From Candidatus Tumulicola sp. (lineage in GTDB: Bacteria > Vulcanimicrobiota > Vulcanimicrobiia > Vulcanimicrobiales > Vulcanimicrobiaceae): a stretch of DNA of 64,000 nucleotides. Location: positions 186,001 through 250,000 of the forward strand of contig DASXDT010000006.1 of the NCBI GenBank assembly GCA_036490475.1. The letters are read 5' to 3'. The position numbers and the translations under genes were made by a program. The notes under the pieces were generated by a model that ran no database searches, had not been told where the DNA came from, and saw only the letters and a list, made by a program, of their open reading frames with translations. Positions 8,768 to 17,949 of the stretch are shown here, one piece after another; the stretch's first letter is position 1; the number at the start of each line of letters is the position of its first letter.

Positions 8768-9193
8768 ATGCGTCGAACCGTGCGGGCCATGCCCAAAGCG
8801 TTCGCTATTTTCATTTCCATCGTCGGCTTAGCCGTGGCGTTGTCCGACTGCGGCGGCAGTTCGTCGTCCACACCGGCGCCCTCGCCATCGGTATCATTTA
8901 CGCCGAATCCGACGGTCACGAAGGCAACGGTTTTGGTCACGATCCTCGGCTCGCCGGCTCCGAACATTCCGGTCCAGGAATCGACCCCTGCAAACCCGGC
9001 GAGCCCGCGGCCGGGCACGCCATTCATTACGACGAAAACCGGCAAGGAGGGCATGGCTCGGTTTTACAAACTCGACCCGAACAAAACGTACTGTTGGGTG
9101 GCCATCCTTGGGTCCAGCCCCTCGAAAAACTCGTCGACGTGCGCCAACTGGACCGTGTGGCAGTTCGACACGATTAATCTAGGAACGCAGTAG
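8768..9193 (+). CDS. small exported protein, possible lipoprotein
   Basis: This 141-residue protein has an N-terminal hydrophobic segment (about residues 10-24) ending in LSDCGG, followed by a Ser/Pro/Thr-rich spacer and a compact C-terminal part with two further cysteines. The cysteine after the hydrophobic stretch could be a lipobox, but aspartate before it is atypical. A GGAGG at 8754-8758 supports the ATG at 8768, although an in-frame ATG at 8789 gives a tidier signal peptide. It starts 15 bases after the paaX-type gene and may be co-transcribed. I do not recognise the family, and a role in the pathway is not implied. Confidence 0.6.
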   Translation: MRRTVRAMPKAFAIFISIVGLAVALSDCGGSSSSTPAPSPSVSFTPNPTVTKATVLVTILGSPAPNIPVQESTPANPASPRPGTPFITTKTGKEGMARFYKLDPNKTYCWVAILGSSPSKNSSTCANWTVWQFDTINLGTQ

Positions 9194-9198
9194 ATTCG

Positions 9199-9528
9199 TT
9201 AGTCTTCGTCGTCTTGAAGATGCAGATGACAGCCGTCGTCGGCATCCGATAACACGTCACGGGCTTCGGTGAGCACGGTCGCGGAAAGCGGACGCTCGGG
9301 CGGTTCGACCGTCCCTTGCTCGGCCAGAAAATCCGTCTCCGACCAGTCTTCCCACGTTTCGAGCGGCTCCAGATCTTCTTCCCTGTCGGGGAACCGCACG
9401 CAGAACCCCTGATCCACATGCATGCCGACGACCATGACGCGCGTGCCCCGGGGAAAGTACGTTCCGTCTTTCCAGAGGGTCCCATACGCGGCGTCGTACG
9501 ACTCGCCGATCCGAACTGACTCTGCCAT
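9199..9528 (-). CDS. small acidic protein of unknown function, last gene of the CoA operon
   Basis: This 109-residue protein is strongly acidic, especially towards its C-terminus (ending LHLQDDED), and shows no signal peptide or membrane segment. The middle (GTYFPRGTRVMVVGMHVDQGFCVRFPDREED) reads like a small beta-barrel fold. It begins 8 bases after the aldehyde dehydrogenase stop, so it is almost certainly translated from the same message. I do not recognise the family. The coherent codon use and tight spacing argue that it is real. Confidence 0.6.
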   Translation of the reverse strand: MAESVRIGESYDAAYGTLWKDGTYFPRGTRVMVVGMHVDQGFCVRFPDREEDLEPLETWEDWSETDFLAEQGTVEPPERPLSATVLTEARDVLSDADDGCHLHLQDDED

Positions 9529-9536
9529 ATGCCAGG

Positions 9537-11024
9537 TTATACCCCAAACGGATTCATCGGTTTCTCTCCGATATAGGTCAGAACGCTTTTCGTTTCGCTA
9601 TATAAGCGCATCGTTTCCATGCCAAGTTCGCGACCGTATCCGGATTGCTTGTAGCCACCGAACGGGACGCCCGGGAAAACCGCGTAGGGCGTGTTGATCG
9701 CGACGGTACCGCTGCGAATCGCGCGCGCCACCCGATTCGCGCGCCCAATGTCGCACGTCCACACGCTCGCCGACAACCCAAAATCGCTGTCGTTTGCCAA
9801 CGCAACCGCTTGGCGTTCGTCCTTGAACCGGACGAACACAGCGACCGGCCCGAAGATCTCTTCGCGTGCGACGCGATGTTCGTGCTTGGCTTCGTAGGCC
9901 GACGGACTCCAAAACGTACCGCCGGCAAACGCCGGATCGAGATCGCTCGGCGCGCCGCCTCCCAGCAGCAGCGCGGCGCCTTCTTCTTGGGCGATCGCGT
10001 GATACCGCTGGATTTTATCGCGCTGTTCTACCGACGTAATCGCGCCGACGTGCGTCGTCGGATCCTCGGGATTGCCAACGCGCAATCCGCGCGCTTTTTC
10101 CACAAACGTCTGTACGAACCGATCGTAGATCGCTTCGTGCAGCAACACGCGCGAGCGCGCTTCGCACGTTTGTCCGGCGTTCGAATAAATTCCGTACAAT
10201 GCGCCGGCAACTGCCGCATCGATGTCGGCGTCGTCGAAGACGACCGAGGGGGATTTCCCGCCGAGTTCGAGCGTAACGCGTTTTACGGTTTCGGCAGCGC
10301 GTGCCGCGACGATCTTCCCGGTTTGCGTCGATCCTGTGAACGCAATCTTATCGATTCCCGGATGCGCGACCATCCACTCGCCGGTTTCGCGTTTCGATCC
10401 CGTAACGACGTTGAGCACGCCTTCGGGTAGTCCGGCCTCGAGCGCGATCTTCGCGAGTTCCAAAGCCGACAGCGGCGTCGACGGCGCGGGCTTCAGTACG
10501 ACCGTGCAGCCCGCAGCCAATGCGGGCGCGACCTTCCACGCCGCCAGCAACAGCGGGAAGTTCCAGGGAACGATCGCACCGACCACGCCGACCGGTTCTT
10601 GCACGGTCGCCGCCAAATACGTCGGCAGCGGCGGGGGTATCGATTCGCCGTAGTTCTTGGTCGCGGCGCCGGCATAAAATTCAAAGCAGTCGACGATCGC
10701 GCCCAGCTCGCCGCCGGCGGTCGAAATCGCCTTGCCGTTGTCGCGCACTTCGAGCATCGCAAGCTCTTTCGAGCGCTCGCCGATGAGCTGCGCCATCTTA
10801 TAGATGATTTTCGCGCGACGCGATGCAGCGGTCGACGGCCATTTGCCTTCGAACGCGCGGCGCGCTGCGGCGACGGCGTCGTCGACGTCCTGCTGCGAGG
10901 CTTCGCCAACGGCGCCGAGCGACGCGCCGGTCGCCGGATTGACGTTGTCGTAGGATCCGCCGCGCGCTTCGCGCCACGTTCCGCCGATAAAGAGTTGGGT
11001 TGTCTGCGACGCTACGGCGGTCAA
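9537..11024 (-). CDS. aldehyde dehydrogenase (NAD(P)-dependent)
   Basis: This 495-residue enzyme oxidises an aldehyde to the acid in the cytoplasm. The catalytic cysteine is C287 in NAGQTCEARS and the general base is E253 in LELGGKSP; the Rossmann segment FTGSTQTG precedes them. The length is normal for the superfamily. Translation starts at TTG 11022-11024, one base after the thiolase TAA, so re-initiation is likely. With the thiolase and hydroxyacyl-CoA dehydrogenase upstream, its substrate is probably an aldehyde or semialdehyde of the same degradative route. General betaine- or phenylacetaldehyde-type specificity cannot be excluded. Confidence 0.9.
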   Translation of the reverse strand: MTAVASQTTQLFIGGTWREARGGSYDNVNPATGASLGAVGEASQQDVDDAVAAARRAFEGKWPSTAASRRAKIIYKMAQLIGERSKELAMLEVRDNGKAISTAGGELGAIVDCFEFYAGAATKNYGESIPPPLPTYLAATVQEPVGVVGAIVPWNFPLLLAAWKVAPALAAGCTVVLKPAPSTPLSALELAKIALEAGLPEGVLNVVTGSKRETGEWMVAHPGIDKIAFTGSTQTGKIVAARAAETVKRVTLELGGKSPSVVFDDADIDAAVAGALYGIYSNAGQTCEARSRVLLHEAIYDRFVQTFVEKARGLRVGNPEDPTTHVGAITSVEQRDKIQRYHAIAQEEGAALLLGGGAPSDLDPAFAGGTFWSPSAYEAKHEHRVAREEIFGPVAVFVRFKDERQAVALANDSDFGLSASVWTCDIGRANRVARAIRSGTVAINTPYAVFPGVPFGGYKQSGYGRELGMETMRLYSETKSVLTYIGEKPMNPFGV

Positions 11025-11025
11025 C

Positions 11026-12237
11026 TTATTCCTCGCTTTCCAGGCGTTCGAAAAGAGTAGCTATACCTTGTCCCACGCCGATGCACATCGTCGCCAAGCC
11101 GTATCGTCCGCCGCGGCGCCGCAATTCGTGCAACAGCGTCGTGGCAATTCGTGCACCGCTTGCGCCGAGCGGGTGGCCGAGCGCGATGGCTCCGCCGTTC
11201 ACGTTTGTTTTCTCGGGATCGAAGTCGAGTTCGCGCATGCATGCAACCGCTTGTGCGGCGAAGGCTTCGTTCAACTCGACTACGTCGATTGCCGACGCCG
11301 GTACGCCGCTCCGTGCCAACGCCTTTCGGACGGCCGGGATAGGCCCAACGCCCATGATTGAAGGGTCGACGCCGGCACTCGCGCACCCGGCGAAACGCGC
11401 CATCGGCCGCAAACCTAGTTGCTTAGCGGTGCCGGCGTCGCACAACAACAGCGCGGCTGCGCCATCGTTGATACCGGATGAGTTGCCGGCGGTCACCGTA
11501 CCGTTTGCGCGAAATGCGGGCTTGAGCGCTGCCAGCGCTTCGGCGGTGGTTTCGGGACGCGGATGCTCGTCGACCGAAAACGCGCGCACGCTGCCTTTCA
11601 TCGCTACTTCGACCGGCACGATTTCGTCGTCGAACCGTCCGGCTCGCATCGCATCGGCGGCCCGCTGTTGCGAACGCAGGGCGAACGCATCTTGCTCTTC
11701 GCGCGACACGCCGTATCGATCGGCGACCTTCTCGGCCGTTTCGCCCAACGAGATCGTCCAATGCTCGGGCATTTTCGGATTGGTCATTCGCCAACCCAAA
11801 ACCGTATCGAAGATCTGTTGCGCGCGATCGAACGACGCTTCGGCTTTCGTTAGCACGTACGGCGCGCGCGTCATCGATTCGACGCCGCCGGCGATCACGA
11901 CATCCGACTCGCCGAAGGCGATCGATTGCGCTGCCGAGTTGATCGCCTGAAGACTCGACCCGCACAGCCGGTTGATCGTCGTCCCGGCGGTCGTCACGGG
12001 CAACTGCGCCAGCAGCGCCGCCATGCGCGCGACGTTTCGATTATCTTCACCGCTACCGTTAGCGGCCCCGAAAAAGACGTCCTCGATGCGTTCGGGTTCG
12101 ATCCCGGCTCGCCGCACGAGACCCGCGATGGCCGTGGCGGCGAGATCGTCGGGCCGTACCGTCGCCAATGCTCCCCGGTAGCGTCCGATCGGCGTTCGAA
12201 CGGCGTCGACGATCCAAACCTCGCGTTGTGCGGCCAT
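11026..12237 (-). CDS. acetyl-CoA acyltransferase (degradative thiolase; beta-ketoadipyl-CoA type possible)
   Basis: This 403-residue thiolase cleaves a 3-oxoacyl-CoA with free CoA. The nucleophile is C92 in NRLCGSS; the second-half motifs [21 protein letters not shown] and CIGVGQG are all intact. The ATG at 12235-12237 was chosen because it overlaps the TAA of the upstream dehydrogenase gene by one base and gives the family's usual N-terminus ([16 protein letters not shown]). Strong resemblance to PcaF/PaaJ-like enzymes and the operon context suggest it makes acetyl-CoA and succinyl-CoA, or the equivalent short products, in the final step. Confidence 0.9.
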   Translation of the reverse strand: MAAQREVWIVDAVRTPIGRYRGALATVRPDDLAATAIAGLVRRAGIEPERIEDVFFGAANGSGEDNRNVARMAALLAQLPVTTAGTTINRLCGSSLQAINSAAQSIAFGESDVVIAGGVESMTRAPYVLTKAEASFDRAQQIFDTVLGWRMTNPKMPEHWTISLGETAEKVADRYGVSREEQDAFALRSQQRAADAMRAGRFDDEIVPVEVAMKGSVRAFSVDEHPRPETTAEALAALKPAFRANGTVTAGNSSGINDGAAALLLCDAGTAKQLGLRPMARFAGCASAGVDPSIMGVGPIPAVRKALARSGVPASAIDVVELNEAFAAQAVACMRELDFDPEKTNVNGGAIALGHPLGASGARIATTLLHELRRRGGRYGLATMCIGVGQGIATLFERLESEE

Positions 12238-13853
12238 TACCCTCCGGTGAAACCAGGAGCGACCGATTCGGCTGCGGGGGTGGGCTCGAGCGGAGCCTCG
12301 TCCTGCATGTCGAGCAACCACAGCGACCGGTGTGGAGCGAATTCTTGGCCCTCGGCCGCAGCCAGACGCTCGAGGATTCGTGCGATGCGTCGCCCACCGA
12401 TCTCGCGGCCCCACAGGACGGGCCCTTCCGGATAGTTGGCGCCCAGACGCATGGCGAGGTCGATGTCGTCGGCGTCGGCCACATCTTCTTGCACGGCGAT
12501 CATCGCCTCATTGACGATCGACCCAATCGTGCGCCCGAGATAGAGCCCGGGGACGTCTTCCACCAGCACGACGCCTTTGCCGAGCGACGTAAACACGTCT
12601 TGCGCCAGCTCGAGCGCATCGTCGGCTACGTCCTCGTTGTCGACGACCTCGATGCAACTATGGGTTTCAAGCGAGCCCAACACACCGAACGCAACGACGC
12701 GCTCCGGATGCGCGAGCGCGTTGGCTGCGGCTCCGACATCGGTAGCGTACGCATCGCTGAAAATAACCGTCGACGGTTCGAGCATCGCATCGATCGTTTG
12801 CAGCACCCGCTTACGGTCTTGTAAGCCGTCGCCAACGTCGAACACGATCGTCGAAGACGTATCCAGCTCTTCGATCATGTCGTCGTTCTCAATCCGCTGC
12901 ACGGCATTGAAACGCCGCTCGAGCGCTTCCGCAAGTTCGTCCGCGAGGCGTCCGAAACCGATCACGGCGGCCGACTCATCGTCGTTGCGCACGATCTCGG
13001 TTGCAGCCTCCGGTTCGAGCCGTTCCGGCGTGCCGTCCCGATAATCGTAAAATCCGCGACCGGTCTTTCGACCGAGCGAACCGGCACCGACGAGCTCGCG
13101 CTGCACTGCAACCGGCTCCAAACGCAACGCAGCCGTGCGCTCGTACACCGACTCTGACGTCGCAAGATTGACGTCGAGGCCGATGAGGTCCATCAACTCG
13201 AACGGCCCCATGCGAAAGCCCGCAGAACGCGCTAGCGCGTCGAGTTCGGGAGCGGTCGCGACTCCATCGGCCAGTGCCAACATCGACTGCAAGTAGTACG
13301 GGCGCGCGACCCGATTGACGATAAAGCCAGGACTGTCGGCGGCGATCACCGGCGTTTTATTCAGCCGGCGAGCGAACTCCATCGTTGCATCCACGGTTTC
13401 GTCGTCGGTTTCTTCGCACGGAACGACTTCGACCAGTTGCATCGCTTCGGGTGGGTTAAAGAAATGCAATCCGATAAAGCGCTTTTTATGCGTGACCGAT
13501 TTCGACAGTTCGTCGATCGAAAACGACGACGTATTGGTCGCCACCACGGCGTTCTCACCCAGTGCGGCGTCCAGCAACTGCACGACCGCGCGCTTCAGAT
13601 CTTCACGTTCGGGAACGGCCTCGACCGCAAGCACGGCGTCGGACCGATCCGGAATGGAAGCGGCGAATTGCACGCGTTCTATCATATCTGCCGCGCCTGC
13701 ACGCGCCGCCGCACGGGCGATCCGATCGCGCGCGGCTTCTATGGCGGCCGGGTTGGGCTCGATCACTTGCACGCGATACCCGGCACGCGCCGCGATCGTC
13801 GCAATTCCCGCGCCCATCGTCCCGCCGCCGACGATCAGTATTGGTTCGTCCAC
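12237..13853 (-). CDS. two-module 3-hydroxyacyl-CoA dehydrogenase (PaaH-like)
   Basis: The protein has about 538 residues when started at GTG 13851-13853. It begins with the NAD-binding motif [13 protein letters not shown], contains the 3HCDH signature [16 protein letters not shown], and continues with the C-terminal domain [14 protein letters not shown] second, degenerate NAD half plus second C-terminal domain ([20 protein letters not shown]) follows, the duplicated layout of PaaH/PaaC-type dehydrogenases. It oxidises a hydroxyacyl-CoA to the oxoacyl-CoA that the next gene cleaves. The GTG start is preferred because the longer version would overlap the start of the divergent Nudix gene. It heads the dehydrogenase-thiolase-aldehyde dehydrogenase operon. 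Confidence 0.88.
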   Translation of the reverse strand: MDEPILIVGGGTMGAGIATIAARAGYRVQVIEPNPAAIEAARDRIARAAARAGAADMIERVQFAASIPDRSDAVLAVEAVPEREDLKRAVVQLLDAALGENAVVATNTSSFSIDELSKSVTHKKRFIGLHFFNPPEAMQLVEVVPCEETDDETVDATMEFARRLNKTPVIAADSPGFIVNRVARPYYLQSMLALADGVATAPELDALARSAGFRMGPFELMDLIGLDVNLATSESVYERTAALRLEPVAVQRELVGAGSLGRKTGRGFYDYRDGTPERLEPEAATEIVRNDDESAAVIGFGRLADELAEALERRFNAVQRIENDDMIEELDTSSTIVFDVGDGLQDRKRVLQTIDAMLEPSTVIFSDAYATDVGAAANALAHPERVVAFGVLGSLETHSCIEVVDNEDVADDALELAQDVFTSLGKGVVLVEDVPGLYLGRTIGSIVNEAMIAVQEDVADADDIDLAMRLGANYPEGPVLWGREIGGRRIARILERLAAAEGQEFAPHRSLWLLDMQDEAPLEPTPAAESVAPGFTGG

Positions 13854-13906
13854 GCTAGATTCGTTCGCGGCCGGGAGGCGTAAACGCTTCGTCGTACCTG
13901 TGGGGC

Positions 13907-14464
13907 ATGGAGAAGCCACTGTGGCGGCGCCGCGGCACGCGTCTGCTCGTCGACTCGCCGCATATGCGGCTTCGCGCCGACGAACTGGAGTTGCCCGACG
14001 GTACCGTCATCGCGAACTATTACGTTCGCGAATCCGACGGGTTCGTCGTCATCTTCGCGCTAACGGAAATCGAACGCGTCGTACTCGTTCGTCAGTACCG
14101 GTACGGCAGCGACGCGATTCACCTCGAGCTTCCGGCCGGGACCCTGGATGCCGGCGAAGATCCGCTGGATTGCGCTCGACGCGAGCTCCTCGAAGAGACG
14201 GGCTACGCGGGAGGCGATTGGGAGTTCGTCGGCGGCTACTATGCAGAGCCGGTCCGCTCGAATTCAAAGGCGTACGTCTTTCTGGCCACCGGCGTCGGGC
14301 GGACGCGCGATCCTGAATTGGACCCCACCGAAGTGATCGAAGTAGAGGAAGCCTCGCTCGACGACCTGCGCGCCATGCTGCAGGACGGCAGCATCGACGC
14401 CGGGCATGCCGTTGCAGCCGGCTACCGTGTACTGGACCGGCTCGGCCGGTTGGGAAACCCGTGA
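13907..14464 (+). CDS. Nudix hydrolase, ADP-ribose pyrophosphatase-like
   Basis: This 185-residue protein carries a complete Nudix box (residues about 78-100: GTLDAGEDPL, then RRELLEETGY), the magnesium-binding catalytic helix. The preceding strand with VVLVRQYRYG and the ELPAG segment are typical of ADP-ribose / nucleoside diphosphate sugar pyrophosphatases. It probably hydrolyses ADP-ribose or a related metabolite in the cytoplasm. Its ATG at 13907 lies 53 bases from the divergent dehydrogenase gene. Substrate choice within the superfamily cannot be determined by reading. Confidence 0.88.
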   Translation: MEKPLWRRRGTRLLVDSPHMRLRADELELPDGTVIANYYVRESDGFVVIFALTEIERVVLVRQYRYGSDAIHLELPAGTLDAGEDPLDCARRELLEETGYAGGDWEFVGGYYAEPVRSNSKAYVFLATGVGRTRDPELDPTEVIEVEEASLDDLRAMLQDGSIDAGHAVAAGYRVLDRLGRLGNP

Positions 14465-14510
14465 AACACGGCCGAGACCCGGCGGGTACTAATGATGGAG
14501 AAATGAGACG

Positions 14511-14714
14511 ATGAAACTGACGAACATCAACCCGCTACTGCTGACCTTCCTAAAGGTAACCGCCGTCGTGACGGTGGCCACCGTTTTGCTGCTGATCGGA
14601 CTAGTGCTGCTGAAGATCGTTTTGGCAGCGGCGATCGTAGCGGCCCTCGTCGTGGGCGCGCTGTTCGTCTATTCGTTGTTCCGCCGGCGTGCGCGAATGC
14701 CGGTTATTCGCTAA
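14511..14714 (+). CDS. small membrane protein (67 residues)
   Basis: The product has one or two closely spaced hydrophobic helices spanning about residues 8-55, rich in Val, Leu and Ala, and a short basic tail (FRRRARMPVIR) that would lie in the cytoplasm. A GATGGAGAAATGAGACG stretch before the ATG provides a plausible ribosome-binding site. The 3' end overlaps the convergent alpha/beta hydrolase gene by 11 bases. I do not recognise a family. A small regulator or phage-shock-like membrane peptide is possible but not supported. Confidence 0.6.
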   Translation: MKLTNINPLLLTFLKVTAVVTVATVLLLIGLVLLKIVLAAAIVAALVVGALFVYSLFRRRARMPVIR

Positions 14715-15498
14715 GCAGCTCCTGTAACGAGGCGGTCACGCGGCCGGGATCTTCCAGCATTGGCATATGGCCGCTGTGCTCGCAGACGACGAGTCGCGCG
14801 CGTGGAAATGCATCCGCCGCTACCCGCGCCTGTTCCAACGGAATAAGCGCATCGAACGCGCCGGCAACCACCAGCACGGGAATTGCTAGATCGCCCGCGA
14901 TGTCGTCGGACGGATTTCGTTCTGCCATACCGCGCAACATCGCGGCCGCCCCAGCCGGCCGCGTGCTGGAAAGTATTCGCCGCAGGTCGTTCACGATTTC
15001 GGGCCGGGCCGTCGCCGTTTCGGTTGCCGTCAGCGCACCGAGATAGGCATCCACCACCGGTTCGATCGACGCGCCGCTTTCGACGCGATCCGCCAACGCC
15101 CGTCGGCGTTGCGCCATCTCCGGTGTGTCGGCATCGATCCGGCTCGACACCAGCGCGAGCCGCGAAACGCGTTCCGAAAACATCCGCGCGAATGCCAACG
15201 AGACGTAACCGCCGAGCGAGTGTCCGACGATCGTAGCGCGTTCGATTCCGCACGCGTCCAACACGCCGGCCACGTCTGCGGCGAGCGTATCCATTAAATA
15301 GGGACCAGCCGGAGCGTCCGAATTTCCCATGCCGCGCAAGTCCGGACGGATGACGCGATGCGTTTGCGCGAGCGCGAAAATCTGCTCGTTCCAGATTTCG
15401 TGCGTCAGCGAAAATCCCGCGAGTAACACGATCGCATCGTCTCCGCGGCCGTCGACGGCGACGTCGATGCGCGTGCCGTCATCTGCTAAAACTTGCAT
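14704..15498 (-). CDS. alpha/beta hydrolase
   Basis: This 264-residue soluble alpha/beta hydrolase has the nucleophile elbow GHSLGG, an acid in AGAFDALIP and the catalytic histidine in EHSGHMPM, in the usual order. The N-terminal ADDGTRIDVAVDGRG and DLRGMGNSD segments match the family of 3-oxoadipate enol-lactonase and related carboxylic ester hydrolases. The ATG at 15496-15498 is preferred over upstream starts because homology-like sequence begins there. A PcaD-like lactonase would fit the nearby CoA-pathway thiolase, but the family is too broad to assert this. Confidence 0.82.
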   Translation of the reverse strand: MQVLADDGTRIDVAVDGRGDDAIVLLAGFSLTHEIWNEQIFALAQTHRVIRPDLRGMGNSDAPAGPYLMDTLAADVAGVLDACGIERATIVGHSLGGYVSLAFARMFSERVSRLALVSSRIDADTPEMAQRRRALADRVESGASIEPVVDAYLGALTATETATARPEIVNDLRRILSSTRPAGAAAMLRGMAERNPSDDIAGDLAIPVLVVAGAFDALIPLEQARVAADAFPRARLVVCEHSGHMPMLEDPGRVTASLQELLSE

Positions 15499-15575
15499 CC
15501 GACAACGTAATACTGTATAAGGTAGGCAACAACCCTGGTCGCTTGCCGGCCAGAGAAAGGATGACTCCACACGTA

Positions 15576-15998
15576 ATGGCAGTCAAACAAACCCGCAAGA
15601 AAGCCGCGACAACTGCGAAACGCAGCACTCGCAAGGCCGTGCGGAAAACAACCCGCAAAGCGACGCGCAAGACCGCTCGCAAGAAGACGACGCGTAAAGT
15701 AACGCGTAAGAAGGCCACTCGCAAGAAGGCCACTCGCAAGAAGGCCACTCGTAAGAAGGCCACTCGCAAGAAGGCCACTCGCAAGAAGGCCACTCGCAAG
15801 AAGGCCACTCGTAAGAAGGCCACTCGCAAGAAGGCCACTCGTAAGAAGGCCACTCGCAAGAAGGCCACCCGTAAGAAAGCGACGCGCAAGGGCGCGCGCA
15901 AGAGCGTCCGCAAAACCACAAGAAAAGCGACGCGAAAGACCGCCGGACGCAAGCGCACCGGCCGACCCGCCACCCGTAAGAAAGCCGCGGCAGCGTAA
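15576..15998 (+). CDS. histone H1-like lysine/arginine-rich DNA-binding protein with KKATR repeats
   Basis: This roughly 140-residue protein consists almost only of Lys, Arg, Ala and Thr. After a leader beginning MAVKQTRKKAATTAKR it carries twelve consecutive KKATR pentads, then a tail ending GRPATRKKAAAA. Such proteins resemble the C-terminal tail of eukaryotic H1 and bacterial Hc1/AlgP-like proteins, which bind and compact DNA non-specifically. The start is uncertain: AGAAAGG at 15554-15560 lies 15 bases before this ATG and abuts another ATG at 15561. The repeat count is likely to vary between strains by slippage. Two terminator-like hairpins follow it. Confidence 0.8.
   Translation: MAVKQTRKKAATTAKRSTRKAVRKTTRKATRKTARKKTTRKVTRKKATRKKATRKKATRKKATRKKATRKKATRKKATRKKATRKKATRKKATRKKATRKKATRKGARKSVRKTTRKATRKTAGRKRTGRPATRKKAAAA
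15708..15887 (+). repeat. tandem 15-bp repeat, 12 units, encoding KKATR
   Basis: Twelve head-to-tail 15-base units of the form AAGAAGGCCACTCGY run through the middle of the histone-like gene. Variation is mostly at the third base of the arginine codon. Bases 15721-15780 and 15781-15840 are identical over 60 bases, which points to recent duplication by slippage or unequal crossing over. The last two units have diverged (ACC for ACT, then AAAGCGACG). Confidence 0.95.
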
Positions 15999-16057
15999 GC
16001 TACAGCGGCTTTTCTTCTTCTCAAGGCGGGTCGCGAAAGCGGCCCGCCATCGTTTTT
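15981..16057 (+). terminator. double intrinsic terminator after the histone-like gene
   Basis: A first stem pairs AAAGCCGC (15981-15988) with GCGGCTTT (16005-16012) across the stop codon and runs into a T-rich stretch. A second, stronger stem pairs GGCGGGTCGC (16025-16034) with GCGGCCCGCC (16039-16048) around a GAAA loop, with one G-T pair, and is followed by T5 at 16053-16057. The second hairpin overlaps the extreme 3' end of the convergent MFS gene. Confidence 0.75.
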
Positions 16058-17378
16058 AAACGGTCCGAACTTTCGGACACAGCACCCAAATTGCGACGAA
16101 CGTGGCGGCGCACAAAATTCCCGCGAGTACGAACATCTCATGCACGCCGATCGCGGCTGCGATGGCGCCGTCGACCAGCGACCCAGCCGGAACGACGCCG
16201 ATAGCGATCATTGTATACACCGCCATGGCGCGTCCTCGAACATCGTCCGGCGACAACGTTTGTATCAGCGTATTGGTCGCGCCGAGCAGCGTCATCGTAC
16301 CAACGCCTGTTAAGAAGAGTATCGGTAGCGTCACCCACAGATTTGGCGCTACGCCGAGCGCGACGATCCCGCACGACATCAGCAATCCGGCCTGCAGCCA
16401 CAACCGCGACCGTCGCTCGCGTTGCGCAAAGTACGCGGTCACGAGCGCACCGCCGAACCCGCCCGCGCCGATCGCGGAAACCGCCAAGCCCAATCCACGC
16501 GGGCCGGCGCGCAGCACGTTTTCGACAAAGGCCGCGATCAGTTGGCTGTAGGGGCGAGCGAAGACGGCCGTGATAAAGAATGCGAGCACGATCCACTTGA
16601 GAATCGGGTCGCCGATCAAAAATGCGATCCCGCGTTGCATCGCCGCCCAAATCGGCTCGCGCCGGTTGCTCGAGGGCGGCGCCGGTCGCATCATCGCGAC
16701 CGCGACGATGACCGCCAGCGTAACGACAGCGTTCACGTAGAACGCGCCGGCGACGCCAACCCAAACGATCAACACGCCGGCGATTGCCGGACCGATCACG
16801 GCCGGCGCGTTGAACGCCACCGAGTTCAACCCAACGGCGTTACCCACGTACGGCCGATCGACGAGCAGTGGAACCCAGCTCTGTCGAGTCGGCGAATCGA
16901 AGGCATTGGCCGCCGCGTTCAAGGCCGAAGCCGCCACCAGCGTCGTGAGATCCAAGCGGTGCAGGCTCGCTAAAACGGCCAGGAGCAATGCCGCAAACGC
17001 CATGGTCGCGTTGGTCACGAATAAAACCCGCCGGCGCGGAAGGCGATCGGCCACCACGCCGGCCAGCGGCGACAGCAGCAATACCGGCACCGCGCGCGAT
17101 GCACCGAGAATGCCGAGGTCCAGCGCGGCCTTGTGCGGCGAACCGGCCATCGCCGCAACGAAGTAGCCCATCGCCGTGAACTGCATCCACGTCCCGACGT
17201 TGGAGACGAGCAGGCCGATCCACAATAAACGAAAGTCGCGAAAGCGCAGCGCCGCAAATATTTGCGACGAGCGGCGCGGCGCTAATTCTTCGTGCGTTAC
17301 GTGCGAGCCCGCAGCCGTACCGCCGTCGCGATCAGTTCTGCTGCGTGCCCCTCCTCGAACGCCGACGAGTCGATGCAC
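16056..17378 (-). CDS. major facilitator superfamily transporter, MFS_3/enterobactin-exporter-like
   Basis: This protein of about 400-440 residues has around 12 hydrophobic segments. It contains the loop motif DRLPRRRVLF after the second helix and the domain start LRFRDFRLLWIGLLVSNVG, typical of the EntS-like exporter group. It probably exports a small molecule or drug by proton antiport. The start is unclear: the only standard in-frame start is GTG 17376-17378, which makes it overlap the kinase gene by about 80 bases, while the conserved part begins near 17285. AGGAGG lies inside the overlap but no ATG follows it. Translation coupled to the upstream kinase gene is likely. Confidence 0.82.
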   Translation of the reverse strand: MHRLVGVRGGARSRTDRDGGTAAGSHVTHEELAPRRSSQIFAALRFRDFRLLWIGLLVSNVGTWMQFTAMGYFVAAMAGSPHKAALDLGILGASRAVPVLLLSPLAGVVADRLPRRRVLFVTNATMAFAALLLAVLASLHRLDLTTLVAASALNAAANAFDSPTRQSWVPLLVDRPYVGNAVGLNSVAFNAPAVIGPAIAGVLIVWVGVAGAFYVNAVVTLAVIVAVAMMRPAPPSSNRREPIWAAMQRGIAFLIGDPILKWIVLAFFITAVFARPYSQLIAAFVENVLRAGPRGLGLAVSAIGAGGFGGALVTAYFAQRERRSRLWLQAGLLMSCGIVALGVAPNLWVTLPILFLTGVGTMTLLGATNTLIQTLSPDDVRGRAMAVYTMIAIGVVPAGSLVDGAIAAAIGVHEMFVLAGILCAATFVAIWVLCPKVRTV

Positions 17379-17911
17379 AAATCGTAATTACCCGGATCGC
17401 CGAACTTCGCTCGATACCAATCGTTGACGTATGCGGCGCGCATTCGATCGACTCGATCGACCTCGGCCTCCGCCACATTGCGCTCCGCACGCGATGCGCC
17501 CGCAACGCGCTCGACGCGCCACGCGCGCGGCGCGTATACGAAGACGCGCAGCACATCGGTGCGCTCCTTCAGGACGTGGGCTCCTCCGCGTCCGACGATG
17601 ACGCAGTCGCCCGCATCCGCGAACTCCCGTAACGCTTGTCCGATCGCATCGACCAACTCTCGGTCGAAGGCCGGCGACGTCGATGCCTCGCCCAGTTCCG
17701 GCGTTCCGCGTTCGAGGCCGGTCAACAGCCGCTCGCTGAGCGAACGGCCGACGTCCTCGTTTTCTTCGACTTCCTGCTGGCTGATGTGTAAACGCGTCGC
17801 CACGACCACCGGCAGTTGGCGATCGACGTACAGATACGAGAGCGCCTCGGCTGCCCGGCGAGCGACGCCCACCGCGCCGGCGCCGTACAGGTTGGAGACC
17901 GTTATCACCAT
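17297..17911 (-). CDS. cytidylate-kinase-like protein
   Basis: This 204-residue protein belongs to the cytidylate kinase-like family (AAA_26/Cytidylate_kin2), P-loop relatives of Cmk. The N-terminal MVITVSNLYGAGAVGVARR replaces a classical Walker A with a GAGA version, and CVIVGRGGAHVL plus the later DLCIDSS are typical of the group. The ATG at 17909-17911 fits the family start. The substrate is not known for this branch; phosphorylation of a nucleotide or small molecule is likely. It is upstream of, and overlaps, the MFS exporter gene, and is divergent from the ABC transporter operon by 38 bases. Confidence 0.78.
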   Translation of the reverse strand: MVITVSNLYGAGAVGVARRAAEALSYLYVDRQLPVVVATRLHISQQEVEENEDVGRSLSERLLTGLERGTPELGEASTSPAFDRELVDAIGQALREFADAGDCVIVGRGGAHVLKERTDVLRVFVYAPRAWRVERVAGASRAERNVAEAEVDRVDRMRAAYVNDWYRAKFGDPGNYDLCIDSSAFEEGHAAELIATAVRLRART

Positions 17912-17949
17912 GGAAAGGGGTGTACGCAACGCCGAAGCATACACCCTCG

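Noticed and set aside
15706-15887. regular short repeats suggesting CRISPR
   Set aside because: The 15-base units are contiguous with no spacers, and encode KKATR in frame.
15479-16141. minus-strand frame with FLRVA repeats
   Set aside because: It is the complement of the KKATR repeat; the lysine-rich frame has the plausible product.
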